Below, in pieces: positions 1 to 7,507 of a stretch of DNA of 64,000 nucleotides. This stretch comes from Deinococcus sp. QL22 (GTDB taxonomy: Bacteria > Deinococcota > Deinococci > Deinococcales > Deinococcaceae). Position 1 is the stretch's first letter, and each line of letters begins with the position of its first letter. The notes beneath the pieces were generated by a model. That model worked only from the letters and a program-made list of their open reading frames with translations, had not been told where the DNA came from and made no database searches. Position numbers and translations under genes: made by a program. Where the stretch lies: the NCBI RefSeq assembly GCF_023370075.1, contig NZ_CP097149.1, positions 496,001-560,000 of the forward strand, in the 5' to 3' direction.

Positions 1-21
1 ATTTTCTGGCTTGATCGGCAT
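1..21 (-). CDS. 5' end of next phage early gene (partial)
   Basis: Only the first seven codons (MPIKPEN) are inside the window. The ATG shares bases with the TGA stop of the preceding gene in a TGATG junction, the same coupling style seen along the whole leftward phage operon, so this is probably the next operon gene. No function can be given. Confidence 0.5.
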
Positions 22-569
22 CAGCGTGCGGCCTTAGCGCGTTTGGGCTTAGCAGCAGGCTCGTGGTACGGCTGCGCGACAAGACTGCCAGGCACCGGCC
101 CACGCTGAGCCCACCGGGCAAAGATGTGTTGCCGTACATCCCAGTTGTCGTAGCTGCACACATCGGATTTGCCGCGCCGGGCCAGAGTGCGGGTGAGGGT
201 CACTCCACAGGCACCGCACCGGTAGATGTTGCCGAACTCCAGCCGCGCATCAAAGTGCATGTTGACGGCCCAGGCGTGGATGCAGAGTTCACCGGTGAAC
301 CCTTCGGTAATCAGGAGAGCCTGTTCGGATTCGGCGCAACTCCAGGCCTTGAACCGGGGATCGTAGAACCCGGCATCTTCACCAATCTCCTCAGCATCTG
401 AAGCTTTGATGGGGCGGCCATCGACCCGCCACGCTGCGAGCATGAGGCGTTCGCGGCGGCGCACCATCTTGAGACCGAGGCTATCCTCCAGGCGGCAGAC
501 GATAGCGGGGCCACCCTCCTGTGCAGCGGGAATCATCTGATCAAGGGCGAGAGTGCGCAGAGTGCTCAC
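21..569 (-). CDS. Phage hypothetical protein with a Cys4-like zinc ribbon
   Basis: 182 aa if started at the GTG that overlaps the TGA of the upstream gene (GTGA at 566-569). An upstream extension of the frame would only re-read that neighbour. A GAGG and an AAAGG precede the GTG. The C-terminal half contains CGAC followed by a later Cys in a basic stretch, suggesting a small zinc-binding element, and the extreme C-terminus is Lys/Ala/Pro rich. No family is recognised. Position at the distal end of the early operon, after replication genes, suggests a DNA-metabolism or regulatory role, but that is inference. Confidence 0.7.
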   Translation of the reverse strand: MSTLRTLALDQMIPAAQEGGPAIVCRLEDSLGLKMVRRRERLMLAAWRVDGRPIKASDAEEIGEDAGFYDPRFKAWSCAESEQALLITEGFTGELCIHAWAVNMHFDARLEFGNIYRCGACGVTLTRTLARRGKSDVCSYDNWDVRQHIFARWAQRGPVPGSLVAQPYHEPAAKPKRAKAAR

Positions 570-1399
570 CCTTTGACCTCTTCGACCAAGTTCATCACGG
601 CTTTCTTCAGGTAAGGGGCCGTGTCGCCGAAAGCCACCGTGGAGTGCGACTCCGTATCGACGATTAACGCCTGCACCTGGGCGTTGCCGCTGGTGTCCTT
701 TTTGACCACGATCCGCAGCTCTTGAGTGTCGGTGAGCTGCTGTTCGGCGTAGCTCACACACCAGTCCGTCCAGCCACCCTTGCCGGTGCTGTTGTTCTGC
801 TGGATGCTGGTCTGAATGTGGTTCTCTTGCCGCTTGAGGCGCTCGTAAGTCCCGTTGGTGACGTTCTCTGCCAGCGCTGTCGCCCGCTGTTCTCCGGTCA
901 ACGCATGGAAGGGCACTTCGGTTCCCGTGTCAGGGTGTGCCACCGTGCCGTGCGCATCGATGGCCGCTGCCACCTCTGCCGCTGCTTTCACTTGACTCGT
1001 GCTAGGCCGCTCGCTGCCGGTGGCCGTCTTCAGATACGTCGCCACAGCCACCTGCATTTCGGGCTCAAGTGTTGCCACCACTTTGGCCGCGTCCTTGTAC
1101 TCGCGGGCCTGGCGTTCGTTCTCCGGGTGTAAACCAATGGTTGTCAAAGTCTGGCTGGTTTCTGCCGCGTCCATGAGTTGCTGCGCCCGCTGGCGAGACC
1201 AGCCCCAGACCTGTTCGGAGTAGTCACCAAAGGTCTTGTATTCAGCGCGGTAGAGACGGCGGTCACGAATGGTCAGCAACGCCTCACCCACGCTGACAAA
1301 CCCTGCCCAGCCCTGGCGCACGATGGCTTCCAGCTTGGTGAGTTCACCGCGTTCTTCTGGGGCTAGCACGGGGGCAGGCTGTTCAAGGGTACTAGTCAT
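566..1399 (-). CDS. Phage protein with N-terminal DNA-binding-like helical region
   Basis: 277 aa. Residues about 20-90 (GEALLTIRDRRLYR followed by FGDYSEQVWGWSRQRAQQ) resemble a segment common in phage and plasmid proteins with ParB/KorB-type helix-turn-helix regions: a cell carrying an activity is compared with its start rule and its DNA-reading helix. The middle is Ala/Glu rich, and the C-terminal ~90 residues look like a separate alpha/beta unit. Its start overlaps the upstream stop by ATGA (1396-1399) and its end overlaps the next gene by GTGA, so translation is probably coupled. The specific function is unknown; DNA binding is inferred from resemblance only. Confidence 0.7.
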   Translation of the reverse strand: MTSTLEQPAPVLAPEERGELTKLEAIVRQGWAGFVSVGEALLTIRDRRLYRAEYKTFGDYSEQVWGWSRQRAQQLMDAAETSQTLTTIGLHPENERQAREYKDAAKVVATLEPEMQVAVATYLKTATGSERPSTSQVKAAAEVAAAIDAHGTVAHPDTGTEVPFHALTGEQRATALAENVTNGTYERLKRQENHIQTSIQQNNSTGKGGWTDWCVSYAEQQLTDTQELRIVVKKDTSGNAQVQALIVDTESHSTVAFGDTAPYLKKAVMNLVEEVKG

Positions 1400-1911
1400 A
1401 GGTGATCCTCCCAGCCGTATGCGGTGTACACGGCAGCACGGTGTTTGGCATACACACGGTTCAGGGCGTCCGTGCGCACCTTGCCACGTATGCCGTCCAG
1501 GCCTTCACTCAAAGAGGCCCTGTAGTACTCGTCCAGGTGGTGGCTCCACAGCTCTTGCTGGGACATCTCGCTGGCATTCTCGGGCGGCACAATGTTGGAC
1601 TTGAACGCCTCGACGTAAGCTTCCACCTGGGCTTCCTGCCGGGCCTTGCGGGTCTCTGCGGCCTGATTCGCGCTGTCCTGGCGAACACGGGCAGCATCCT
1701 GAGCACGGGCGAACTGCGCGGTACTTTCTGCCTTCAGAACACGCTCTTCCAAGTACAGCTTCACGATCCCGTCTGTCAGGCGATCCCGGCGGCCAACCCG
1801 CAACTCACTCGGGCGCTCACGGTCATGCGTGCCGAGGAGGTCACGGATCATGGCGGGCGTCCAGCCGCGTTCCTTCAGTTGTTGTGTGGTGAGGGCAGGT
1901 GGTTTCGGCAT
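1396..1911 (-). CDS. Phage hypothetical protein, Arg/Ala/Gln-rich helical
   Basis: 171 aa. I chose the ATG at 1911 because GGAG lies six bases upstream; an in-frame GTG at 1935 lacks such a site. The N-terminus (LTTQQLKERGWTPAMIRDLL) looks like a short helix-turn-helix of the kind that opens phage accessory proteins. Residues ~70-110 are a highly charged predicted coiled coil rich in Ala, Arg and Gln. It overlaps the downstream gene by ATGA. I do not recognise a family. Confidence 0.7.
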   Translation of the reverse strand: MPKPPALTTQQLKERGWTPAMIRDLLGTHDRERPSELRVGRRDRLTDGIVKLYLEERVLKAESTAQFARAQDAARVRQDSANQAAETRKARQEAQVEAYVEAFKSNIVPPENASEMSQQELWSHHLDEYYRASLSEGLDGIRGKVRTDALNRVYAKHRAAVYTAYGWEDHL

Positions 1912-1955
1912 GGGGATCTCCAAGAGGGCGGGCACACAGGCCCGCCCCGGTCTGT

Positions 1956-2555
1956 TCAGGCGCTGGGTTGTGTGCCGAAGCCGTCGCTGCCATCGGTGGG
2001 GAAGGGCATGTCTTCTTCCACATCCAGATCTGGGCCAAGCGGGATATTCGGGGCAGCCGCTTCAGCAGGCTTGAGCAGCGCTTCCGTGTCTTTCAGCACG
2101 TCGGCCACGTCCTCTTTGACCTGTTCTTCTGCCTTCAGCTCAGTCCGGATCTGCTCGTCCAGCGTCGGCTGATTGCTCACCGTGCACTCCAGGCAGCAAC
2201 TGGCCATGAGCAGGGCATCCACCCCTAAGCCCGCGTTCTCCAACTCAGAGAACTGCACCCGCAAGTTGACCAGCACGTCTCCGGCCTCATCAATCGTGAT
2301 GTTCCCGCGCAGAATCACCGGCACATCCACGGCCGGGAAAGCCTGACCATCCATCATGGGCGTGACTTCCAGGCGCAGCTTGCCGCCTTCCTGCGCCGCA
2401 CCTTTGAGGACGGGCACGTGCTCCAACATGAATCGGCGCTCCGCCCGCACCCCAGTGGCGAACTTGTATTTAGCGTCCAGCACGCGTCCCGCGTCGTTGT
2501 CAGTTTTGATGGTGGCGGTTTTGAAGCTCAGTGCGAAAATTCCGTAGGTTTGCAT
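1956..2555 (-). CDS. Phage hypothetical protein with acidic C-terminal tail
   Basis: 199 aa, preceded by a near-perfect AGGAGGT Shine-Dalgarno that fixes the ATG. Residues 1-120 look like a beta-rich domain. Residues ~130-165 are charged and helical. The last 30 residues are acidic and include EEDMPF, which recalls the DDIPF-type tail of single-stranded-DNA-binding proteins, but here it is not at the extreme C-terminus. Its place between replication genes fits an ssDNA-binding or recombination accessory protein. This is inference, and an OB fold could not be confirmed by eye. Confidence 0.7.
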   Translation of the reverse strand: MQTYGIFALSFKTATIKTDNDAGRVLDAKYKFATGVRAERRFMLEHVPVLKGAAQEGGKLRLEVTPMMDGQAFPAVDVPVILRGNITIDEAGDVLVNLRVQFSELENAGLGVDALLMASCCLECTVSNQPTLDEQIRTELKAEEQVKEDVADVLKDTEALLKPAEAAAPNIPLGPDLDVEEDMPFPTDGSDGFGTQPSA

Positions 2556-2587
2556 GGTGTTACCTCCTAGAGGGGTGAAAGGCAGAT

Positions 2588-2797
2588 TCAGTACGCAGAG
2601 CAGCGGTGTTCAGTAGGAATCCAGACCGTCACATCACGGCCCTTGGGTGAAACGTGGTGGTACAGGTGGGGCTCTTCACCACAACGGCCGCAGGTCGCGG
2701 ATTGCATCGTGTTGAGCTCCAACGTCTCCCCTGCTTTCGCACCCAGCGCCTCACCAAAGGTCACGGGGCGATTCATGCGCTCGTTACTGGAGAACAC
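2588..2797 (-). CDS. Small phage zinc-finger-like protein
   Basis: 69 aa from a GTG start. GGAGGT lies five bases before the GTG, whereas the internal ATG at 2776 has only a weak site. It contains CGRCGEE, then a His-His pair and a late HRC motif, so one zinc could be bound by CxxC plus His/Cys. The gene overlaps the end of the upstream gene by 14 bases. Such short Cys-rich proteins are common in phage early operons; no specific function is assigned. Confidence 0.65.
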   Translation of the reverse strand: MFSSNERMNRPVTFGEALGAKAGETLELNTMQSATCGRCGEEPHLYHHVSPKGRDVTVWIPTEHRCSAY

Positions 2798-3269
2798 GGG
2801 CCACCTCCGACATGGGAGCGGTCAGCATGGGTGTGTTCGTGCGGGCCTCGGTCAGCAGCTGCTGGGCATACCGCTCCACAAACTCTTTCTTCAGGAACGG
2901 GAAATGCTTCATGTCAACCATGCCCAGCGCCTGGCCGTTGCACACGCTGTTCAGGAGGCTCCGCACGGGGCCGGGTTCCGTCGTCGCCTGCTCCCCGCGA
3001 CCCACACGCTCGACGAGTCCATCCCAGACACCCAACGCACGGGCTTGGAAGTCACCTGCACCCAAGCCGTAATCAATCAGTTCTTGCGGGCTGGGCATGT
3101 ATTTACCGAACCGGAAGGCCGCACGGCACGCCTCGGCGAACTGCTCAGCAGTGAGTTCAGCAGCCAAGATGTCGCGGTAAATCTTGACGGTCTGGGCATT
3201 GTGCTTGCGGTGGAAACGGTCTTCGAGCACGGTCCAGGCGGCGGCAAATTGGGCATCAGAAAACTGCAT
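2784..3269 (-). CDS. Phage replication accessory protein, helicase-loader (G39P)-like
   Basis: 161 aa. The N-terminal half has the pattern of small phage helicase-loader/inhibitor proteins of the SPP1 G39P type: a Trp near residue 12, helical repeats, then FRFGKYMPSPQELIDYG, comparable to the FPP-x-x-EI segment of that family. It follows directly, with a 14-base overlap, on an initiator-like gene, as expected if its product brings the replicative helicase to the origin. Similarity is weak and judged by eye, so the role is a reasoned guess. Confidence 0.55.
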   Translation of the reverse strand: MQFSDAQFAAAWTVLEDRFHRKHNAQTVKIYRDILAAELTAEQFAEACRAAFRFGKYMPSPQELIDYGLGAGDFQARALGVWDGLVERVGRGEQATTEPGPVRSLLNSVCNGQALGMVDMKHFPFLKKEFVERYAQQLLTEARTNTPMLTAPMSEVARVLQ

Positions 3270-4152
3270 GGGTTCCCTCCTGCAAGGTGGCGTAGATGTC
3301 GCTGGCCCGATCAGCTGCCTGCTGGTTGGCCTGTTCGGTGGTCTGTGGACGGGGTGTGAACTTCAGGTTCTGGACTCGGATCGGAAAGAGGCCCTGCCAG
3401 CCGTTGTCAATGCTGGTTTGGATCACCTCCACCGGGGGGTGCCCCTTGGACGCCAGATCCCGGAGTTTGTTGAACATCCCGGTGGCCGTGCTGGGCGCCG
3501 TAGCGAGCTGGCGCTCACGGCGGTAGAGCATCCAGCGGTCCCAGGCTTCCGGAAGACCTGCAACAGCAGCCAGGTCATCGGGCAGCGGGGGCAGGGCCGC
3601 CGCACCGCGCCGCGCCGCCGGAACATTTTTCTTGTCGGTGGCGTTGGTCTTCTGGCGTGCCGGGGTTTGAACTTCAACCTGAACAGGATCAATGACAGGT
3701 TCACCCATAGGCGCGGTGGGGTTCTGCGCCTCTCCCCCTTGGGGGGTAGGGGGGATGTTTTTTCTTTTATTCCTTTCTTCCTTACTTCCTTTATTCAGGG
3801 ACTCAGAAATAACGTCCTGTACGTTGTTTTCCTGATCTTGGTGCGAGTCTTTTTGCAAGGGCTTTGCAAGAGGCTTGCGGATGCCTTGCACACGGCTTGC
3901 AGATTCGAGCGAGCAATGAAGGCCCTCTCCAGACAGAATCAGACCTTCGCTCGCCAATCTCAGGGTGCTGGTTTGGACTGTTCGCACGTCAATTTCAAGG
4001 GCAATGGCCAGCTGCTTTGTACTGAAGGTGTTGCCCCGGTACTGACGGTGACGGGTCAGGAATAGCAGCACCCGGATGTCAGCAGCCAGCGTCATGTCTT
4101 GGATGGCGTCCAGTGCCCAGTTGGGAATGACGGTGTCTTCACCGCGGCGCAT
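3256..4152 (-). CDS. Phage replication initiator, lambda-O/DnaD-like
   Basis: 298 aa. The N-terminal ~85 residues form a winged-helix-type domain (FSTKQLAIALEIDVRTVQTS is the recognition region). A long disordered Lys/Pro/Gln linker follows. The C-terminal domain holds AWDRWMLYRRERQ and IQTSIDNGWQGLFP, a signature seen at the end of many phage replication proteins. Such proteins bind origin repeats and recruit helicase. The linker-coding DNA contains 11-bp repeats, an AT-rich tract and a hairpin listed separately, so the origin probably lies inside this gene as in lambda. The ATG overlaps the dcm stop by one base (TGATG). Confidence 0.8.
   Translation of the reverse strand: MRRGEDTVIPNWALDAIQDMTLAADIRVLLFLTRHRQYRGNTFSTKQLAIALEIDVRTVQTSTLRLASEGLILSGEGLHCSLESASRVQGIRKPLAKPLQKDSHQDQENNVQDVISESLNKGSKEERNKRKNIPPTPQGGEAQNPTAPMGEPVIDPVQVEVQTPARQKTNATDKKNVPAARRGAAALPPLPDDLAAVAGLPEAWDRWMLYRRERQLATAPSTATGMFNKLRDLASKGHPPVEVIQTSIDNGWQGLFPIRVQNLKFTPRPQTTEQANQQAADRASDIYATLQEGTHAVF
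3734..3906. other. Putative phage replication origin inside the initiator gene
   Basis: Five TTGC cores start at 3853, 3864, 3875, 3886 and 3897, exactly 11 bp apart. The units run tttgcaagggc, tttgcaagagg, cttgcggatgc, cttgcacacgg, cttgcagattc (3852-3906). Beside them 3757-3796 is an AT-rich, nearly pure pyrimidine/purine tract, and 3734-3746 is a CCCCCTTGGGGG hairpin. The 11-bp period is not a multiple of three, so it is not a protein repeat. Iterons, AT-rich tract and palindrome appear in the same order as in the lambda origin within gene O. Confidence 0.65.
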
Positions 4153-5228
4153 CAGCTCACCGCCTGATGGGCTGCCATGATCAGCGAGCCGACGTGATAG
4201 CTCACCGCTGGCACGACTGCGTTTCCTAATCCTCTAAGTCTGTCCACCCGTGCGGAAACCCCATGAGCCACTCCGTAAACGTCACGCTCAATTTCCCGTC
4301 CGGTCTCGTCTCGTTCAGTGAGGGGGTAGGGGTGGGGGCCACTCCAGTCAGGTCTTGCCGCTCCTGCACGAATTCGGCTAACGTCGCTCGCCCGCTGGCT
4401 GTCCGCTTGATCGTGTTCGGCGTGCTGCGTTTTGGGACGCGGGAACTGTCCGAGGCCCGTGTCGTCGGCCACATCCGCGCTACGGTCGCTAGTCCATCTC
4501 CGTTCGTGGCACTCGCTCCCTTGCGATTGTGGTTGCCGCTCACCGTTGGCGTCGGCCAGAGCCGCATGACTGCGCCGGGAATACTCTCCCGCCCAGCCAG
4601 GCTGGGCGGGAGAGTGCTGTTCTTCGCATCCTGAGCGGTCGGCGTGGGCCACGTCCGAACCTGCATGGCCAAATGCTTTTGGCTGCCCGGACGATTCACC
4701 GTGCGTCCCGAATGAATAGCTTCCGAGGCCATTGGGGTAGGCAATAACGAAGACCCGATCCCTCTGATGATGGGCGCCGAGGGCAGAAGCCGGTATGCAG
4801 TCCCACTCCGCGTCATACCCGATCTCGGCCAGGTCTGCGAGTACCTTTCCGAAGAACCCGCCTCGCTGCCCAGCAAAGCGACTTGATAGAAGCCCTGGTA
4901 CGTTTTCCGCCAGTACCCAGCGGGGTCCAAGCTCGCGAATGATTCGGGCGAATTCTTCCCAGAGGTCACGGTCGTCTTCATCGGCTTTGCGCGATCCGGC
5001 AAAGCTGTGGGGCTGGCAGGGAAAACCTCCGCAAATAAGGTCAACGGGGTCAAGGTTGTGGCCTCCTACGTCTCGCACGTCTTTGTGCAGGGGCACGGCG
5101 GGCCAGTGCTTTTTCAGGACACGTCCGGCGTAGTCATTAATTTCGACCTGCCAAGCGCAGGTCATTCCAGCCCATTCCAGTCCGAGGTCAAGGCCACCGA
5201 TACCAGCGAACAAGCTCCCGAACTTCAT
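4152..5228 (-). CDS. dcm: Phage DNA (cytosine-5)-methyltransferase
   Basis: 358 aa. It transfers a methyl group from SAM to C5 of cytosine. Motifs in order: SAM-binding FAGIGGLDLGLEWAGM at the N-terminus, GGFPCQPHSFAG with the catalytic Cys, ENVPGL, QRDRVFVIA, a variable target-recognition region with several ADR/ADANG-type segments, and a C-terminal GNAVVPAVSYHVG. The start at 5228 overlaps the upstream TGA as ATGA, with GGAG upstream. No restriction endonuclease is adjacent, so protection of phage DNA from host restriction is more likely than an R-M system. A second long frame overlaps it (4226-5053). Confidence 0.92.
   Translation of the reverse strand: MKFGSLFAGIGGLDLGLEWAGMTCAWQVEINDYAGRVLKKHWPAVPLHKDVRDVGGHNLDPVDLICGGFPCQPHSFAGSRKADEDDRDLWEEFARIIRELGPRWVLAENVPGLLSSRFAGQRGGFFGKVLADLAEIGYDAEWDCIPASALGAHHQRDRVFVIAYPNGLGSYSFGTHGESSGQPKAFGHAGSDVAHADRSGCEEQHSPAQPGWAGEYSRRSHAALADANGERQPQSQGSECHERRWTSDRSADVADDTGLGQFPRPKTQHAEHDQADSQRASDVSRIRAGAARPDWSGPHPYPLTERDETGREIERDVYGVAHGVSARVDRLRGLGNAVVPAVSYHVGSLIMAAHQAVS
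4226..5053 (-). other. 275-codon open frame nested inside dcm
   Basis: A TTG-started frame lies inside dcm on the same strand, shifted by one base. It reads LTLFAEVFPAS opposite the dcm GGFPCQ motif. It then shows repeated LLPTPMASE, WPTPTAQDA and WPTPTVSGN units opposite the dcm ADANG-type repeats, and ends EWLMGFPHGWTDLED. From memory, phage genomes contain annotated proteins with this same layout, so it may be a conserved overlapping gene. It may equally be a passive shadow produced by recurrent codons of the dcm target-recognition region. There is no clear ribosome site. Confidence 0.3.
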
Positions 5229-7507
5229 GCCTCCATCTCCAGTGGGAAGAGACGGTAACTGGCATCCTGCGCAGCCTGCTGAGCATGTCTCACGGCCCAC
5301 TCGAAATACTCGGGCTTCAACTCCACGCCTTCGGCTCGACGATCTAACTGCAGCGCAGCGTAAGCCTCAGAGCCAATGCCCAGAAAGGGCGTGAATACCA
5401 CGTCACCGGGATTCGTCCAGAGGCGCACGCAGCGGCGCACTACCTCCAGCTGCAAGGGAGCCAAGTGCTTTTCATCGTCATCAGAGCGGGCGATCTTGGC
5501 ATTCAGCACATCGGTGCGTCGGATGTCATTCCAGACCGGAGAGGCGTATTGCTGCCATGTGGGGAGGGTGAAGTCTTCCGGGTCGTGGGTGACGCGCTCG
5601 GTATCCTCCATGCCCGGCCCCCACTTCCGGAACACGACCACGTATTCGGCCATACCCTGCCGGTTCTTGGCGGCGTTGCCCTTGATGTTCTTGTACAGCA
5701 GGCCGTCGGATTTGGTGCGTTGCATTTCCCGCACTGGGTCTGTCCAGATGCATACCTCGGAGTGGTAGCTCCAGAAGCTGCCGTCTTCCCCTTTGGGCGC
5801 GTCCAAGAAAGCGCGGATGGTATCGCCCCGGAAGTCTCTGAGGCCGCTATAGCCGTTGCTGCTGGCGTACACCTGCAAGTTCTTGACGTGCACGGCGCAC
5901 AGACGGCCTGGCTTCAGGGTGCGGCGCAGTTCAGGAATCAGGTAGCCGAAGTGCCGGAAGAATTCGGTGTCGTCTTCGGTGTTGCCCATGTCCCGCAGAT
6001 CAGGGCTATAGGAGTAGAGATTGCTGAAGGGCGGGCTGAAGATCTGGAAGTCATGGCTGGCCGTGGGCAGCGTGCGCGTGACGGCCACACAGTCCCCGTT
6101 GTGCAACGTCCAGCGGTCTGCTGTTTCGGTGCGGCGGTGCGCGGGGCCAACAGTGAGGGTGATAGCCGTGCCGTCCCGCACACCACGGGTGGCTTCGATC
6201 AGCTTGCCCTGCATCGCCTCGTGTTCCGCCTGTTTGCGGCGCACGGTGGCCAGGACGCTGCTGTGGGTGTCGGTGGTGACCAGATGCACCTGCACGGGGC
6301 GCTCTTGCCCAAAGCGGTCACTGCGGCCTACGGCCTGGTACAACTCTTCGAAGCTGTAGTTCAGGCTGACGAACACCTGGCGGGCGCAGTGCTGCCAGTT
6401 CATGCCCCAGCCGGCAATGCTGGGTTTGGTCAGAAGTACTCGAGTAGATCCATCGGCGAAGGCCGTGAGGCGAGCTTCTTTTTCGTCCGGGGTCATGTTG
6501 CCGCGCACTTCTACGGCGTCCGGAATTAATGCCCGCACTGCATCGGCTTCCAGGTTGGTGTGAACCCAGATCACCCACGGCTCAGACGGTTCAGCGTGTA
6601 CGAGATCTGCCACGACGGCCGCGCGCTGCTCGAGCGAATCCCGCAGCTCTTTGTGCAGGCTGGTGGCGCTCGCCGAGACCTGCCGGAACAGGGCACCGTC
6701 TTCTTCTGGAGCCTTGCTGTGATCGGTCTGGACGGTGTGCGCGTGGTAGTTCGGGGCGGGGCGCAGGTACCCGTCATCGGAGTACTGAGGATCGAGGTCA
6801 GAGGGTAGACGCAGCGCGCGCGCCCAGCTGGCCACCCATTGCCAGAACTCCAGTTCACCATGGCGCTTGAGCCGGAAGGTTTGCGCTTGCGTGGTGTCAT
6901 TGATAAACCAGCGGGTGAGCATTTCGCCCGGTTCCATCAGGCCTAGGAACTCGGCATGGTTGCCCAGTTCCACCGTGTCATTGGGGGAAGGGGTGGCCGT
7001 GGCAGCAAGGCGGTAGGGCGTATTCGCAAAGGCTTCGATCAGGTCGCGTTTGGTGCGGCCCATGAAGCTCTTGAGAATCGACGATTCATCCAGGGCGACG
7101 CCACCGAAGACGGACACATCGAGGTGGGGCAGACGCTCGTAATTGCTAATGATGACCGGCACGCCTTCAGGCAAGGTGCCGTCCCGTGTGACTGCGGCGG
7201 GGATGCCAAAGCGCTGCGCCTCGCGGGCCAGCTGCCAACTAACGGCCAGCGGGGCGAGGATCAAGCTGGGGCGGCCTGTGTGCTCTGCGATGGCTTGCGC
7301 CCAAGCCAGTTCCATAAAGGCCTTACCCAGACCGCGCTCGGCAAAGAAGGCGGCGCGGCCCTGCTGCAGAGCCCACATCACGAGGTCGTGCTGGAAGGGC
7401 TTGAGCTGGGCAGGCAGGGCAGCGGGGGTGAAGCCGAGGGCGGGTGTTTCTACCTGCTTGGCGTGCAGGAAGTCTGTGTAGTCCTGTGGGAGCACGGCGG
7501 CGGTCAT
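5225..7507 (-). CDS. Phage SNF2-type helicase fused to a DNA methyltransferase
   Basis: 760 aa from the ATG at 7507, which overlaps the upstream TGA (ATGA). Residues ~35-450 form an SNF2/SF2 helicase: Walker A region AERGLGKAF (Ala where Thr is usual), DESS-type box VALDESSILK, motif III TATPSPNDT, and motif VI QAVGRSDRFGQ. Residues ~480-745 form an amino-methyltransferase of the beta order, with FSPPFSN first and the SAM-binding TPFLGIGSEAY near the end. SPPF favours N4-cytosine, but N6-adenine is not excluded. Translocation along DNA coupled to methylation could protect phage DNA from host defence. The Walker A change could weaken ATP hydrolysis. Confidence 0.85.
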   Translation of the reverse strand: MTAAVLPQDYTDFLHAKQVETPALGFTPAALPAQLKPFQHDLVMWALQQGRAAFFAERGLGKAFMELAWAQAIAEHTGRPSLILAPLAVSWQLAREAQRFGIPAAVTRDGTLPEGVPVIISNYERLPHLDVSVFGGVALDESSILKSFMGRTKRDLIEAFANTPYRLAATATPSPNDTVELGNHAEFLGLMEPGEMLTRWFINDTTQAQTFRLKRHGELEFWQWVASWARALRLPSDLDPQYSDDGYLRPAPNYHAHTVQTDHSKAPEEDGALFRQVSASATSLHKELRDSLEQRAAVVADLVHAEPSEPWVIWVHTNLEADAVRALIPDAVEVRGNMTPDEKEARLTAFADGSTRVLLTKPSIAGWGMNWQHCARQVFVSLNYSFEELYQAVGRSDRFGQERPVQVHLVTTDTHSSVLATVRRKQAEHEAMQGKLIEATRGVRDGTAITLTVGPAHRRTETADRWTLHNGDCVAVTRTLPTASHDFQIFSPPFSNLYSYSPDLRDMGNTEDDTEFFRHFGYLIPELRRTLKPGRLCAVHVKNLQVYASSNGYSGLRDFRGDTIRAFLDAPKGEDGSFWSYHSEVCIWTDPVREMQRTKSDGLLYKNIKGNAAKNRQGMAEYVVVFRKWGPGMEDTERVTHDPEDFTLPTWQQYASPVWNDIRRTDVLNAKIARSDDDEKHLAPLQLEVVRRCVRLWTNPGDVVFTPFLGIGSEAYAALQLDRRAEGVELKPEYFEWAVRHAQQAAQDASYRLFPLEMEA

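Noticed and set aside
3852..3906. CRISPR-like or protein repeat instead of iterons
   Set aside because: Unit too short for CRISPR, no spacers, and 11 bp is not a codon multiple.
4152..7507. A complete restriction-modification or BREX/DISARM locus
   Set aside because: No endonuclease, PglZ, DrmA or DrmB-like gene nearby; genes sit in a phage replication operon.
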